Assembly: GCA_036004405.1 (NCBI GenBank)
Contig: DASYRM010000028.1
Location: 1-64,000, forward strand
Direction: 5' to 3'
Length of the DNA stretch: 64,000 bases
Source of the DNA: DASYRM01 sp036004405
GTDB lineage: Bacteria; Acidobacteriota; Vicinamibacteria; Vicinamibacterales; UBA2999
In this document: positions 15,903 through 22,439 of the stretch, piece by piece
How the letters are laid out: each line of letters opens with the position of its first letter
Position numbering within the stretch: position 1 is the first letter of the stretch
Program-made: the position numbers and the translations under genes
The notes under the pieces: generated by a model
What the model was told of the DNA's origin: nothing
Seen by the model: only the letters and a program-made list of their open reading frames with translations
The model's database searches: none

Positions 15903-16868
15903 ATGCCCCCGACGGTGCTGCGCCGATTCGAGGCCGTGAACAAGGAGCTGATGCTCCTGCTGTCGATGTTCGCGATTGCCGGTCTGCTCAATGTGCTGAC
16001 CGACGCGCAGCGCATGGTGCTCGGCTTCTACACCCTGCCCACCGTGGGCGCAGCGTATCTCTACGGCCGCCGCCACGCCGTGCTGACGGCATACGGCAGC
16101 GTGCTGCTGGCGCTGCTCGTCACCGCGCTGCCGACGGCGCGCACGGGCGAGTGGCTCTTCCAGCAGCCGCGGCAGCTCGCCGACCTTGCCGCCTGGGCGG
16201 GAACGCTGCTGATCACGGCCTACCTGATGGGCACCGTGTGCGAGTTGAAGAACACGCAGGTACGCGAGCTGCGGCAGACCTACAACGGCGTGCTGGTGCT
16301 GCTGCGCCACTTCATCTCGAAGGACGAGTACACCGAGCACCACTCGTATCGCGTCTCCGAGTACGCGGCGCGCATCGGGGCCCGCCTCAGTCTGAACGAC
16401 GCGCAGATCGAAGACGTCCGCGCGGCGGGCCTGCTGCACGACATCGGCAAGCTGGACATCAGCCGCGACCTCCTCTACAAGGCGGCTCAGTTCACCTCCG
16501 AGGAGTACGAGGAGATGCAGCGCCACGTGGAGCGCGGCGTGGCCACGCTCGAGAGCGTGGGGGGATCGCTGCGGCGCGTCATTCCGATCGTGCTGGCGCA
16601 CCACGACCGCATCGACGGCAGCGGCTATCACGCCACGAAAGGCGAGGCGATTCCGCTCGAGGCGCGCATCATCGCGGTGGCCGACGTCTACGACTCGCTC
16701 ACCAGCGACCGCCCGTATCGCAAGGCGATGTCGCCGTTCGACGCCAAGGACATCATCGAGAAGGGCGCCGGCACCGACTTCGACCCGATGGTCGTCGAAG
16801 GGTTCCTCAGCGCCTTCCGGCACGGCGAGCTGGAGACTCGGCTCGTTCCCTCCGTCGCCGTCGCGTAG
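15903..16868 (+). CDS. membrane HD-GYP domain protein
   Basis: A 321-aa protein with about four N-terminal hydrophobic segments (residues 15-110, MASE-like sensor region) and a C-terminal HD-GYP phosphohydrolase domain. The HD pair is H179-D180 in LLHDIGKLDI, preceded by H-x-x-R-V-S-E-Y and followed by a conserved His in MQRHVERG and HHDRIDGSGY. The signature GYP is GYH here (GSGYHATKGEAIPLEARI), a departure from the usual proline. Known members degrade cyclic di-GMP, so the likely role is to lower that messenger, although the altered signature leaves activity open. Divergent from the MshEN ATPase gene, which probably senses the same messenger. Start ATG 15903 chosen because it begins the conserved hydrophobic region. 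Confidence 0.88.
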   Translation: MPPTVLRRFEAVNKELMLLLSMFAIAGLLNVLTDAQRMVLGFYTLPTVGAAYLYGRRHAVLTAYGSVLLALLVTALPTARTGEWLFQQPRQLADLAAWAGTLLITAYLMGTVCELKNTQVRELRQTYNGVLVLLRHFISKDEYTEHHSYRVSEYAARIGARLSLNDAQIEDVRAAGLLHDIGKLDISRDLLYKAAQFTSEEYEEMQRHVERGVATLESVGGSLRRVIPIVLAHHDRIDGSGYHATKGEAIPLEARIIAVADVYDSLTSDRPYRKAMSPFDAKDIIEKGAGTDFDPMVVEGFLSAFRHGELETRLVPSVAVA

Positions 16869-16881
16869 TCATCGATCGTAG

Positions 16882-16901
16882 GGGCCGCCTTCAGGCGGCC
16901 C
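16882..16901. repeat. REP-like palindrome
   Basis: GGGCCGCC-TTCA-GGCGGCCC preceded by GTAG and followed by CGT, 13 bases after the HD-GYP stop codon. Intergenic copy, possibly a 3' hairpin. Confidence 0.88.
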
Positions 16902-16946
16902 GTCTCGCAGCGCCCGGCGGCCCACTGGCCGGCCAGCAACATATGC

Positions 16947-16958
16947 TATAGAAATAGC
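16947..16958 (+). promoter_or_regulatory. candidate -10 box of a leaderless promoter
   Basis: TATAGA at 16947-16952 ends 7 bases before the ATG of the next gene, so transcription would start at or next to the A of the start codon. The box sits inside a small inverted repeat GCTAT-AGAA-ATAGC (16945-16958). No good -35 is visible. Confidence 0.4.
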
Positions 16959-17675
16959 ATGACCAGCGGGCGCGTCCTGGCGAGAGCCGCATCGGCGGCA
17001 GTACTCATCGCTGTCACCGTGGCTGGCGCCGATGCTCAATCGGCCCTGCGCCAGGAGCGCGCGTTTGCGGCGCGCGTGCAAGACGCCGTTCGCGCCCAGG
17101 ATCGCGCCGCCGTCGCGGACCTCGTCCGCTATCCGACCAGAGTGTCCGTGCGCCTCCGGCCGTTCCCCATCTACGTGGCGGATCGCGCCGCGCTCCTCCA
17201 GATGTACGACATGGTCTTCACGCCGCAGCTGCGCTGCGCCATCGTCGCGAGCCGGGAACCGTCCGCTGGCGAGCCGGCGCCCAAGGACGGGCTGCTCCTG
17301 GCGCGTGGCGTCGTCTCGCTGGCCGGCGGCCGGATCATCGCGGAGCGGTCGGGCCGCGGGATGACCATCACGCGTCTGAGCTCGTTCGGGGATACCGGAA
17401 CGCGCATGGGCATGCCGCGGCAGGTGAGCTTTGATACCCAGCGGCGCCCACTCCAGCTCGCCGGACGCGTGCCCGAAAGCGGGGCCGACGCATACACGGT
17501 TGCCGCCAAGCCGTCTGACCGTGTCGAGGCAAAGATCGACGGGTTTCCGGATCGCACGCTGGCGCTGCAGGTGAACCGGGCGGGCAGCGACTATCGCGTC
17601 GAGGTCGTCCGTCGAGCGGCTTACTGCGAGCCGCCGACCATCCCCTACGTCCTCACCCTCACGCTGACGCACTGA
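16959..17675 (+). CDS. secreted protein of unknown function
   Basis: A 238-aa protein not recognised as any named family. It has a signal peptide (MTSGRVLARAASAAVLIAVTVAGADAQ, cleavage after ADA). The first third, QRERAFAARVQDAVRAQDRAAVADLVRYPTRV, resembles the amphipathic start of small NTF2-like proteins that track a residue count of work done per reaction, but this is weak. Two Cys (CAIVASRE and AAYCEPP) might pair. The gene is preceded by a -10-like TATAGA ideally placed for a leaderless message and is followed by the dioxygenase gene after 25 bases. Real gene is likely on codon bias and the clear signal peptide; role unknown. Confidence 0.7.
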   Translation: MTSGRVLARAASAAVLIAVTVAGADAQSALRQERAFAARVQDAVRAQDRAAVADLVRYPTRVSVRLRPFPIYVADRAALLQMYDMVFTPQLRCAIVASREPSAGEPAPKDGLLLARGVVSLAGGRIIAERSGRGMTITRLSSFGDTGTRMGMPRQVSFDTQRRPLQLAGRVPESGADAYTVAAKPSDRVEAKIDGFPDRTLALQVNRAGSDYRVEVVRRAAYCEPPTIPYVLTLTLTH

Positions 17676-17700
17676 CCGCCGGTCGGGTACGATCGACAGC

Positions 17701-18513
17701 ATGTCCGCCCGCATGCCGGTCGTGTTCATTCCACATGGCGGCGGCCCATGGCCCTTCGTGGAGATGGGCTTTCCTCCCGAGGACGTCGCGACGCTCGCCG
17801 GCTACCTGCACTCGGTGCGCGATGTGCCGCCGGTGGCGCCACGTGCGCTGCTCGTCGTGTCGGCGCACTGGGAAGCGCCCGTGCCGACCGTCATGACCTC
17901 GGAGCATCCGCCGATGCTCTACGACTACTACGGCTTCCCGCCCGAGTCGTACACCCTCACCTGGCCGGCGCCGGGGCTACCGGAGCTGGCGTCGCGCGTG
18001 CGCGCGCTGCTCGGTGAGGCCGGGATCGACAACGCGGCAGACGCGACGCGCGGCTACGACCACGGCACGTTCGTCCCGCTCAAGCTCACCTACCCCGACG
18101 CCAAGGTGCCGGCCGTGCAGCTGTCGCTCAAGGAGGGACTCGACCCGGCGGAGCACATCGCCATCGGACGCGCGCTGACCCCGTTGCGCGACGAGGGGAT
18201 CTTCATCGTGGCCAGCGGCATGACCTTTCACAACCTGCGGGCGTTTCGCGACCCGCGCGCCGTTCCCGTGTCGGAGGCGTTCGACGGCTGGCTGCGCGAG
18301 AGCCTCGTGCTCGACGCCGACGCCCGCAACGATCGGCTGGCGCACTGGACGTCGGCGCCCGCGGCCCGCGCCGCGCACCCGCGCGAAGAGCATCTGATTC
18401 CGCTGATGGTCGCGGCGGGTGCCGCCGGCGAGGATCGGGCCGAGGTGGCGTTCGACGACACCTTCACCGGCCTGCGGCTGTCCGCGTATCACTTCGGAAC
18501 ATCGAGTACGTAG
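17701..18513 (+). CDS. DODA-type class III extradiol ring-cleavage dioxygenase
   Basis: A 270-aa cytoplasmic protein of the LigB/DODA (YgiD-like) family. The metal-binding pattern is visible: the N-terminal His in VVFIPHGGGPWP, the His in VVSAHWEAP, the GYDHGTFVPL segment, and the later ASGMTFHNLRAF. The PPMLYDYYGFPPESYTLTWPAPG segment is characteristic. Family members open catechol-type rings, and the YgiD branch has been linked to 4,5-DOPA cleavage in vitro; the natural substrate here cannot be read from sequence. A CTGACG-18-TACGAT promoter overlaps the end of the previous gene and would start transcription at the ATG. A REP-type doublet follows the stop and separates this gene from a convergent neighbour. 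Confidence 0.9.
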   Translation: MSARMPVVFIPHGGGPWPFVEMGFPPEDVATLAGYLHSVRDVPPVAPRALLVVSAHWEAPVPTVMTSEHPPMLYDYYGFPPESYTLTWPAPGLPELASRVRALLGEAGIDNAADATRGYDHGTFVPLKLTYPDAKVPAVQLSLKEGLDPAEHIAIGRALTPLRDEGIFIVASGMTFHNLRAFRDPRAVPVSEAFDGWLRESLVLDADARNDRLAHWTSAPAARAAHPREEHLIPLMVAAGAAGEDRAEVAFDDTFTGLRLSAYHFGTSST

Positions 18514-18580
18514 AGGCGGACCTCGTAGAGGTCCGCCTGCGCCACCCAGGTGGACCTCTTCGAGGTCCACCTCTACGTAC
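18506..18580. repeat. inverted doublet of REP-like palindromes (REPIN-like)
   Basis: Two hairpins, AGGCGGACCTC-GTA-GAGGTCCGCCT (18514-18538) and AGGTGGACCTC-TTC-GAGGTCCACCT (18548-18572), are enclosed by an outer inverted repeat GTACGTAGAGG / CCTCTACGTAC. The whole unit is thus a mirror pair. It lies between convergent genes, 6 bases before the stop of the minus-strand gene. Confidence 0.88.
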
Positions 18581-18585
18581 CCGTC

Positions 18586-20214
18586 CTATTTGGGCCGTTC
18601 GAACGTATCCGAAAACGCGTCGCGGTCGAAGACCAGATAGTTGATCGTGAACTGATCGGATGTCGTCGGCGCGCCGCCGGGCGAAGCTTCGGCCACCACG
18701 CCGGCCGTCGACTCGATGAGCATCTTCAACCGCAGGATCGTCTTCGACGCATCCCACTTGGGGCTGTCGCGCAGACGAATCTGCGCGATCGAGGGCACAT
18801 CGGCGCGGGCGATGGGCGCCGTCATGCTGAGCTCGTCGGTGAAGTCGCCGGCCTGCTCGTAGCTCCACACCACGCGGGCGCGGAGCCCTTCGAGCGGCGT
18901 GCGATAGCGCACCACGATGCTGTCGAAGTAGCGCGTCGGCGCGTTGAAGGACGGGCTGGTGAGCGAAAAGCCCGCCAGGCTCGGGATCCGCATCTCGTCG
19001 CGCAACCCCTGCGTGACGATCGAGGGCAGCGCCTTGAGCGACAGATCCCACGTCCACTGCTGGAACTGCGCCTTCTGCGCCCACTCGAGCAGCGGGTTGT
19101 TGCCCAGGAACAGCTGCCTGGCCTGGCCGCCGATGTCCGAAGTGGCGATCCCCTTGTCGGTGATGGCGCGGCCGATGCCGAACAGGCTCGACGCCAGCGC
19201 GGTCTTCACCGTCTTGCTCGTCGTGCTCTGGGCACACGGCTGACCGGCGTTGCGCCCGTCGCTCTCGAGATACGGGTTGTGCACGTAGGTACCGCTGAAG
19301 TTCTGGATCTTGATCTGCGTCGGGTAGGCCTTCAGCGGATCGCGGAACCAGTCGCCTTTGGCGATCGTGTCGCTGGCCTGGTCCCACCCCCATGGCGGTT
19401 TGGCCGCGCAGCCGCCAATCGGGCCGTTGAACGCGCTGCCGATGCTGGCAGTGCCGCCGCCGGTCATGGCGTACGAGTCGGCGCAGCAGAACGTCGAGCC
19501 CACGTCGAACCGGTGCGCCCACAACGTGTCTTCGATCGACACCAGATCGTAGGTGGCGTTGGGATCGCGATTGCTCTCCGGCACGCCGGCCTTGCCGGTG
19601 TAGCGGTAGACGATGCCTGGAAACGAGCTGCCCGACGCCGCCACGGCGCGGCTCGCCGCCTTGACCCCATGCCCTTCGGCCTCCACGTAGATGGCGGGCC
19701 GGCCGGCCACGAACGTGATCGCCCCATCGAGCTTGAGCCTGCCGGCCGACACCTTGCGGTTGTCGCGGTTTTCGTACTTGTAGAAGATGTCGTGCGCCAG
19801 CGTCTCGAGCAGCACCACCTTGCCGAAGGCCGACCCGTCCTTCTCGACGGTGAGCGTCATGCCCTCCAGGTCGTTCTCGTGCTCGGTCTTGGGCGCGAAG
19901 CCTTCGTAGGGGCGCGCCGTGTAGTCGCGCGCGTGATAGAAGGCGTAGGTGATGAAGTAGTGGCTCGTGGACTCGATCACGCTGTAGTACACGCGCCCCG
20001 GCAGGTCGAACAGGTAGGCGTTCCGCCAGTTGTTGTCCCCCTTCCAGTCGCCGTCGTAGTCGAAGCTCGTGATGAAGTCGAGCACCGTGGACCGGCTTTC
20101 CTGGAACACGACGGGGGCGTAATGCTCGGCCAGCCGCCGATGGTCGGCATCGGCGCCGGCGGCCAGGGCAGTCACACCGAGCAGCAGGGCGAGGGTCAGG
20201 GAGAGCGCCTTCAT
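18586..20214 (-). CDS. large secreted protein of unknown function
   Basis: A 542-aa protein with a clear signal peptide (MKALSLTLALLLGVTALAAGA). Not recognised as a named family. It begins with HRRLAEHYAPVVFQES and FDYDGDWKGDNNWRN, then a block of aromatic-rich strands with HYFITYAFYHARDY and EHENDLEGMTLTV; the HENDLEG pattern recalls metal-binding His/Glu/Asp clusters of secreted Vps62- or NPP1-like proteins, but this is only a resemblance. The second half (about 370-542) contains a strand-rich domain. Four or more Cys (FCCADSY, GCAAKPPW, QPCAQST) are compatible with disulfides outside the cytoplasm. A TTGATC-18-TAGGAT promoter places transcription start one base before the ATG. Confidence 0.75.
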   Translation of the reverse strand: MKALSLTLALLLGVTALAAGADADHRRLAEHYAPVVFQESRSTVLDFITSFDYDGDWKGDNNWRNAYLFDLPGRVYYSVIESTSHYFITYAFYHARDYTARPYEGFAPKTEHENDLEGMTLTVEKDGSAFGKVVLLETLAHDIFYKYENRDNRKVSAGRLKLDGAITFVAGRPAIYVEAEGHGVKAASRAVAASGSSFPGIVYRYTGKAGVPESNRDPNATYDLVSIEDTLWAHRFDVGSTFCCADSYAMTGGGTASIGSAFNGPIGGCAAKPPWGWDQASDTIAKGDWFRDPLKAYPTQIKIQNFSGTYVHNPYLESDGRNAGQPCAQSTTSKTVKTALASSLFGIGRAITDKGIATSDIGGQARQLFLGNNPLLEWAQKAQFQQWTWDLSLKALPSIVTQGLRDEMRIPSLAGFSLTSPSFNAPTRYFDSIVVRYRTPLEGLRARVVWSYEQAGDFTDELSMTAPIARADVPSIAQIRLRDSPKWDASKTILRLKMLIESTAGVVAEASPGGAPTTSDQFTINYLVFDRDAFSDTFERPK

Positions 20215-20251
20215 GCGCCGGATCCTAGTGGGCGTTTCGGTGCGCGATCAA
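20215..20251 (-). promoter_or_regulatory. leaderless sigma70-type promoter
   Basis: On the minus strand, TTGATC (20251-20246), an 18-base spacer and TAGGAT (20227-20222) are followed after 7 bases by the ATG at 20214. The layout predicts an mRNA that begins at or one base before the start codon of the 542-aa secreted protein gene. Confidence 0.55.
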
Positions 20252-20373
20252 GGATCCGGTGTCGCGATCGCTCAATTAGCCCGAATTAATCCGCCCTTCA
20301 GGTGCGGTAAAGGCCGGCCCCTCATCCTGGACGGGATGGCCGGCGGCGGTGCCGGCCGCGAAGGAGCACAGCC

Positions 20374-20694
20374 ATGCGATATCTAGTGAAGGCCCTCGGA
20401 ATCGGAGCTTTGGCGCTCATGGTGGCCGCTTCGGCCGCGCAGGCGCAGACGGCGAAGCACCACACCGGCATCACGAAAACGTCGGCCAAAACCCCCGCGC
20501 CGGTGCAACTGCTTGACCTCAACTCGGCCTCGAAGGACGAGCTGGCGGCCCTCCCGGGCATCGGCGACGCCTACGCCGCCAAGATCATCGGCGGACGTCC
20601 ATACAAGGCCAAGACCGACCTGACGTCGCGGAAGATCCTGCCGTCGGCCACGTACAAGAAGATCGCCCCGCTCGTCATCGCTCGTCACACGTAG
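20374..20694 (+). CDS. secreted helix-hairpin-helix (ComEA-like) protein
   Basis: A 106-aa protein with a signal peptide (MRYLVKALGIGALALMVAASAAQA) and one helix-hairpin-helix DNA-binding motif of ComEA type: LDLNSASKDELAALPGIGDAYAAKIIGGRPYKAKTDL, residues about 48-85. ComEA-like proteins bind incoming DNA in the periplasm during natural transformation; short single-motif versions like this are common and many are of unknown role. A good AAGGAG ribosome site precedes the ATG, and a GC-rich hairpin (GGCCGGCGGCGGTGCCGGCC) lies just upstream. It stands alone, with no other competence genes nearby. Confident on domain, less on function. Confidence 0.85.
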   Translation: MRYLVKALGIGALALMVAASAAQAQTAKHHTGITKTSAKTPAPVQLLDLNSASKDELAALPGIGDAYAAKIIGGRPYKAKTDLTSRKILPSATYKKIAPLVIARHT

Positions 20695-20716
20695 CCCCCC
20701 CGGGGCACGGCCGGCA

Positions 20717-21241
20717 TCAGCCTCCGAGCTGCACGCCGACCGTGCCCGCCACGCGGGTATGCAGTTCCCACCCGAAACGCGCCTCGCCACCGATGTAAAC
20801 CCGTTGCGTCACCCACACGCGAGCGCCGCCTCCAGCCGTGAACGTGCCCTCGTTGGACGCGAACGTCAGGGGGCCGAACCGGTCGGAGTGCCGGAAGAAG
20901 CCGGCGCCCCCGAGCACGTACGGCACCACCAGGCCGGGCCGTTGCGCGCTGCGCGACACCAGATCCCAGGCGACGTTGCCGGTGACGAAGAGATCGCGAT
21001 CCGAGCCCGGCCCTCTCATGTAGGTCACCTCGGGCCCGATGCTCACGCGTGGCGTCACCGGCCATCGCGCCAGCCCGCCCACGAGCGCGTGTGAGACGGT
21101 CGCGTCGTCCACGAACCCTGCGTAGCCAGCCGTGACCTCCAGAGCCGGCGCCGCGGGCTGGGCAAACGCCCCGTTTGCAAAGACCAGACATCCCGCCACG
21201 AAGAGCCCCAACACGACCCACAGCCGTTCGATCGTTGTCAC
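20717..21241 (-). CDS. outer-membrane beta-barrel protein
   Basis: A 174-aa protein with a signal peptide (MTTIERLWVVLGLFVAGCLVFANGAFAQ) and strands such as LEVTAGYAGFVDDATVSH, RVSIGPEVTYMRGPGS, NVAWDLV, VVPYVLGGAGFFRH and RVYIGGEARFGWELHTRVAGTVGVQLGG. The alternation and glycine/aromatic belts fit an 8-stranded small barrel of the OmpW/OmpA-like class. Convergent with the helix-hairpin-helix gene, separated by 22 bases. A Cys inside the signal peptide (AGC) is too early and not followed by a sensible lipoprotein N-terminus, so I treat it as signal peptidase I cleaved. Role unknown. Confidence 0.75.
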   Translation of the reverse strand: MTTIERLWVVLGLFVAGCLVFANGAFAQPAAPALEVTAGYAGFVDDATVSHALVGGLARWPVTPRVSIGPEVTYMRGPGSDRDLFVTGNVAWDLVSRSAQRPGLVVPYVLGGAGFFRHSDRFGPLTFASNEGTFTAGGGARVWVTQRVYIGGEARFGWELHTRVAGTVGVQLGG

Positions 21242-21551
21242 ACTTCCCTCCCGACCCTGGCCCCCGCCACCCAGCCCCCTCTAGTCTTCTTCTTAGGTGC
21301 CAGCCAGGAGCAAAGCGGCTCACACTCCGAACTCCGGGTTGCGAAACGCGGTTTCGCCGGCCGTAAGCGTCGCGCGGCGAAACAAGATGAAATCTGGCCG
21401 GGCTTGGCCGTCGTATCGCTGGCAGGGATCCTGCTCAATGCGCCGCCGCGGGCGGCGCCTGTCAGCACTGGCGCAGGCGGTCGTGTCGCCAGCGGGCGGT
21501 CAAATGTTTCAGCGGGCGGTTTCGGGCGCCCGATCACAAGGAGTGGACTCC
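21242..21551. other. 310-base intergenic region
   Basis: Divergent spacer between the beta-barrel gene and the CHRD gene. No convincing coding sequence was found. It holds a sigma-54-type promoter candidate (21420-21435), several short GC-rich inverted repeats such as GCCGCCGCGGGCGGCG near 21442, and a ribosome site AAGGAG just before the CHRD gene. Confidence 0.6.
21420..21435 (+). promoter_or_regulatory. candidate sigma-54 (-24/-12) promoter
   Basis: TGGCAGGGATCCTGCT has the invariant GG and GC dinucleotides at the spacing expected of a -24/-12 element (consensus TGGCACG-N4-TTGC). It lies about 117 bases upstream of the CHRD protein ATG and faces it. A single-site match of this kind can arise by chance in GC-rich DNA. 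Confidence 0.4.
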
Positions 21552-22037
21552 ATGAAGAGAGCACTACACGTGGGCGCGGCGATGGTGGCGGCCCTGCTGA
21601 TTGGCGCGGCGGGCGCCTCGGCCCAGGTCGTCGTGGCCACCGCCACGCTGGGCGGCGGTGAAGAGACGCCGATCCTGTTGTCGGGCGCGGCGGGCACGGC
21701 CGAGGTGGCCATCGACACGACGGCCAAGGAGTTTGCCGTCACGCTCCGGATCTTCAACATTCCCACGACCACGACCGCGGGCCACATTCACGTGGGGTCC
21801 AAGGGCATCGCCGGGCCCGTCGTGATCGACTTCCCGGCCATCGCCGGACGCCTGGGCGACTTCGTCACCACGTTCCGAGTGGGCGAGGCGTCGTTCCGCG
21901 CCAACGCGGCGATCGGCATCAACTCGATCGACGACGTGATCCAGGCCGTGGCCAACGGCAACGCCTACGTGAACATCCACACCACGACGTTCCCGGGCGG
22001 CGAGATTCGCGGCCAGCTCGTACCGAAAGTCCCGTAG
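21552..22037 (+). CDS. secreted CHRD domain protein
   Basis: A 161-aa protein: signal peptide (MKRALHVGAAMVAALLIGAAGASAQ) followed by one CHRD domain filling the rest. The domain signature is visible as VATATLGGGEETP, AGTAEVAIDTTAKEFAVTLRIFNI, AGHIHVGSKGIAGPVVIDF and the closing AYVNIHTTTFPGGEIRGQLVP. CHRD domains occur in chordin and in many secreted bacterial proteins, where the function is unsettled. The ATG at 21552 is chosen because it starts the signal peptide and is preceded by AAGGAG. A sigma-54-like promoter candidate lies 117 bases upstream and a strong hairpin follows the stop. Confidence 0.88.
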   Translation: MKRALHVGAAMVAALLIGAAGASAQVVVATATLGGGEETPILLSGAAGTAEVAIDTTAKEFAVTLRIFNIPTTTTAGHIHVGSKGIAGPVVIDFPAIAGRLGDFVTTFRVGEASFRANAAIGINSIDDVIQAVANGNAYVNIHTTTFPGGEIRGQLVPKVP

Positions 22038-22052
22038 CAGTACGGAACTCAC

Positions 22053-22109
22053 TGCCAGGTAGGCAGGTGAGCGGGCAAGGGTGCGGCAATACTCCGCTCC
22101 CACCTGCCT
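22053..22109. repeat. long imperfect inverted repeat after the CHRD gene
   Basis: AGGCAGGTGAGCGG (about 22060) pairs with CCGCTCCCACCTGCCT (about 22094), and a further CCACCTGCCT copy lies just before the next start codon. The stem could terminate the CHRD transcript; there is no run of T, so a classical terminator is not claimed. Confidence 0.45.
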
Positions 22110-22136
22110 TCCTGCTTACCAGCCCACCTGCCTATA

Positions 22137-22376
22137 ATGGGCGTGCTGAATCCGACGCCCACTCTCGATCGCGTGGCCACCCTGTGGCGGCTCGAATGGA
22201 ACGACGAGCGGCTGCTGTGCGCCGTCTACCGCGGGGCCGGCGGTCTTCAGCTCTGTGTCGAGTCGCCGACCGGCATCATCGCTTCCGAACGCTTCGCGCT
22301 CAAGCCGCGCGCCGTCTCGCGCATGCGGGCGCTGCGCGACTCGCTGCTCCGCCGTGGCTGGCGCGAGCTTCCTTAG
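22137..22376 (+). CDS. small conserved-looking protein of unknown function
   Basis: A 79-aa protein, RVATLWRLEWNDERLLCAVYRGAGGLQLCVESP..., with a basic C-terminal helix (RAVSRMRALRDSLLRRGWRELP). Composition and order look like a genuine small cytoplasmic protein rather than chance, but I do not know a named family. A perfect TATAAT lies at 22133-22138 and overlaps the ATG; a GTG two codons later (22143) would sit 5 bases after that box, so the true message may be leaderless and begin at the GTG. No ribosome site is present before either start. Confidence 0.6.
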   Translation: MGVLNPTPTLDRVATLWRLEWNDERLLCAVYRGAGGLQLCVESPTGIIASERFALKPRAVSRMRALRDSLLRRGWRELP

Positions 22377-22415
22377 ACGCCGCGGCCCGCTAACAACACT
22401 GAGTCGTACATAGAA

Positions 22416-22433
22416 GCGGACCTTCAGGTCCGC
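22416..22433. repeat. REP-like palindrome
   Basis: GCGGACC-TTCA-GGTCCGC, the short-arm variant, between the convergent small gene and pyruvate kinase, 6 bases before the pyruvate kinase stop on the minus strand. Confidence 0.8.
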
Positions 22434-22439
22434 CTCCAG

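Noticed and set aside
20323..20373. GC-rich hairpin before the ComEA-like gene as a riboswitch
   Set aside because: A single stem without a conserved core; more likely a 5' leader hairpin or chance in GC-rich DNA.
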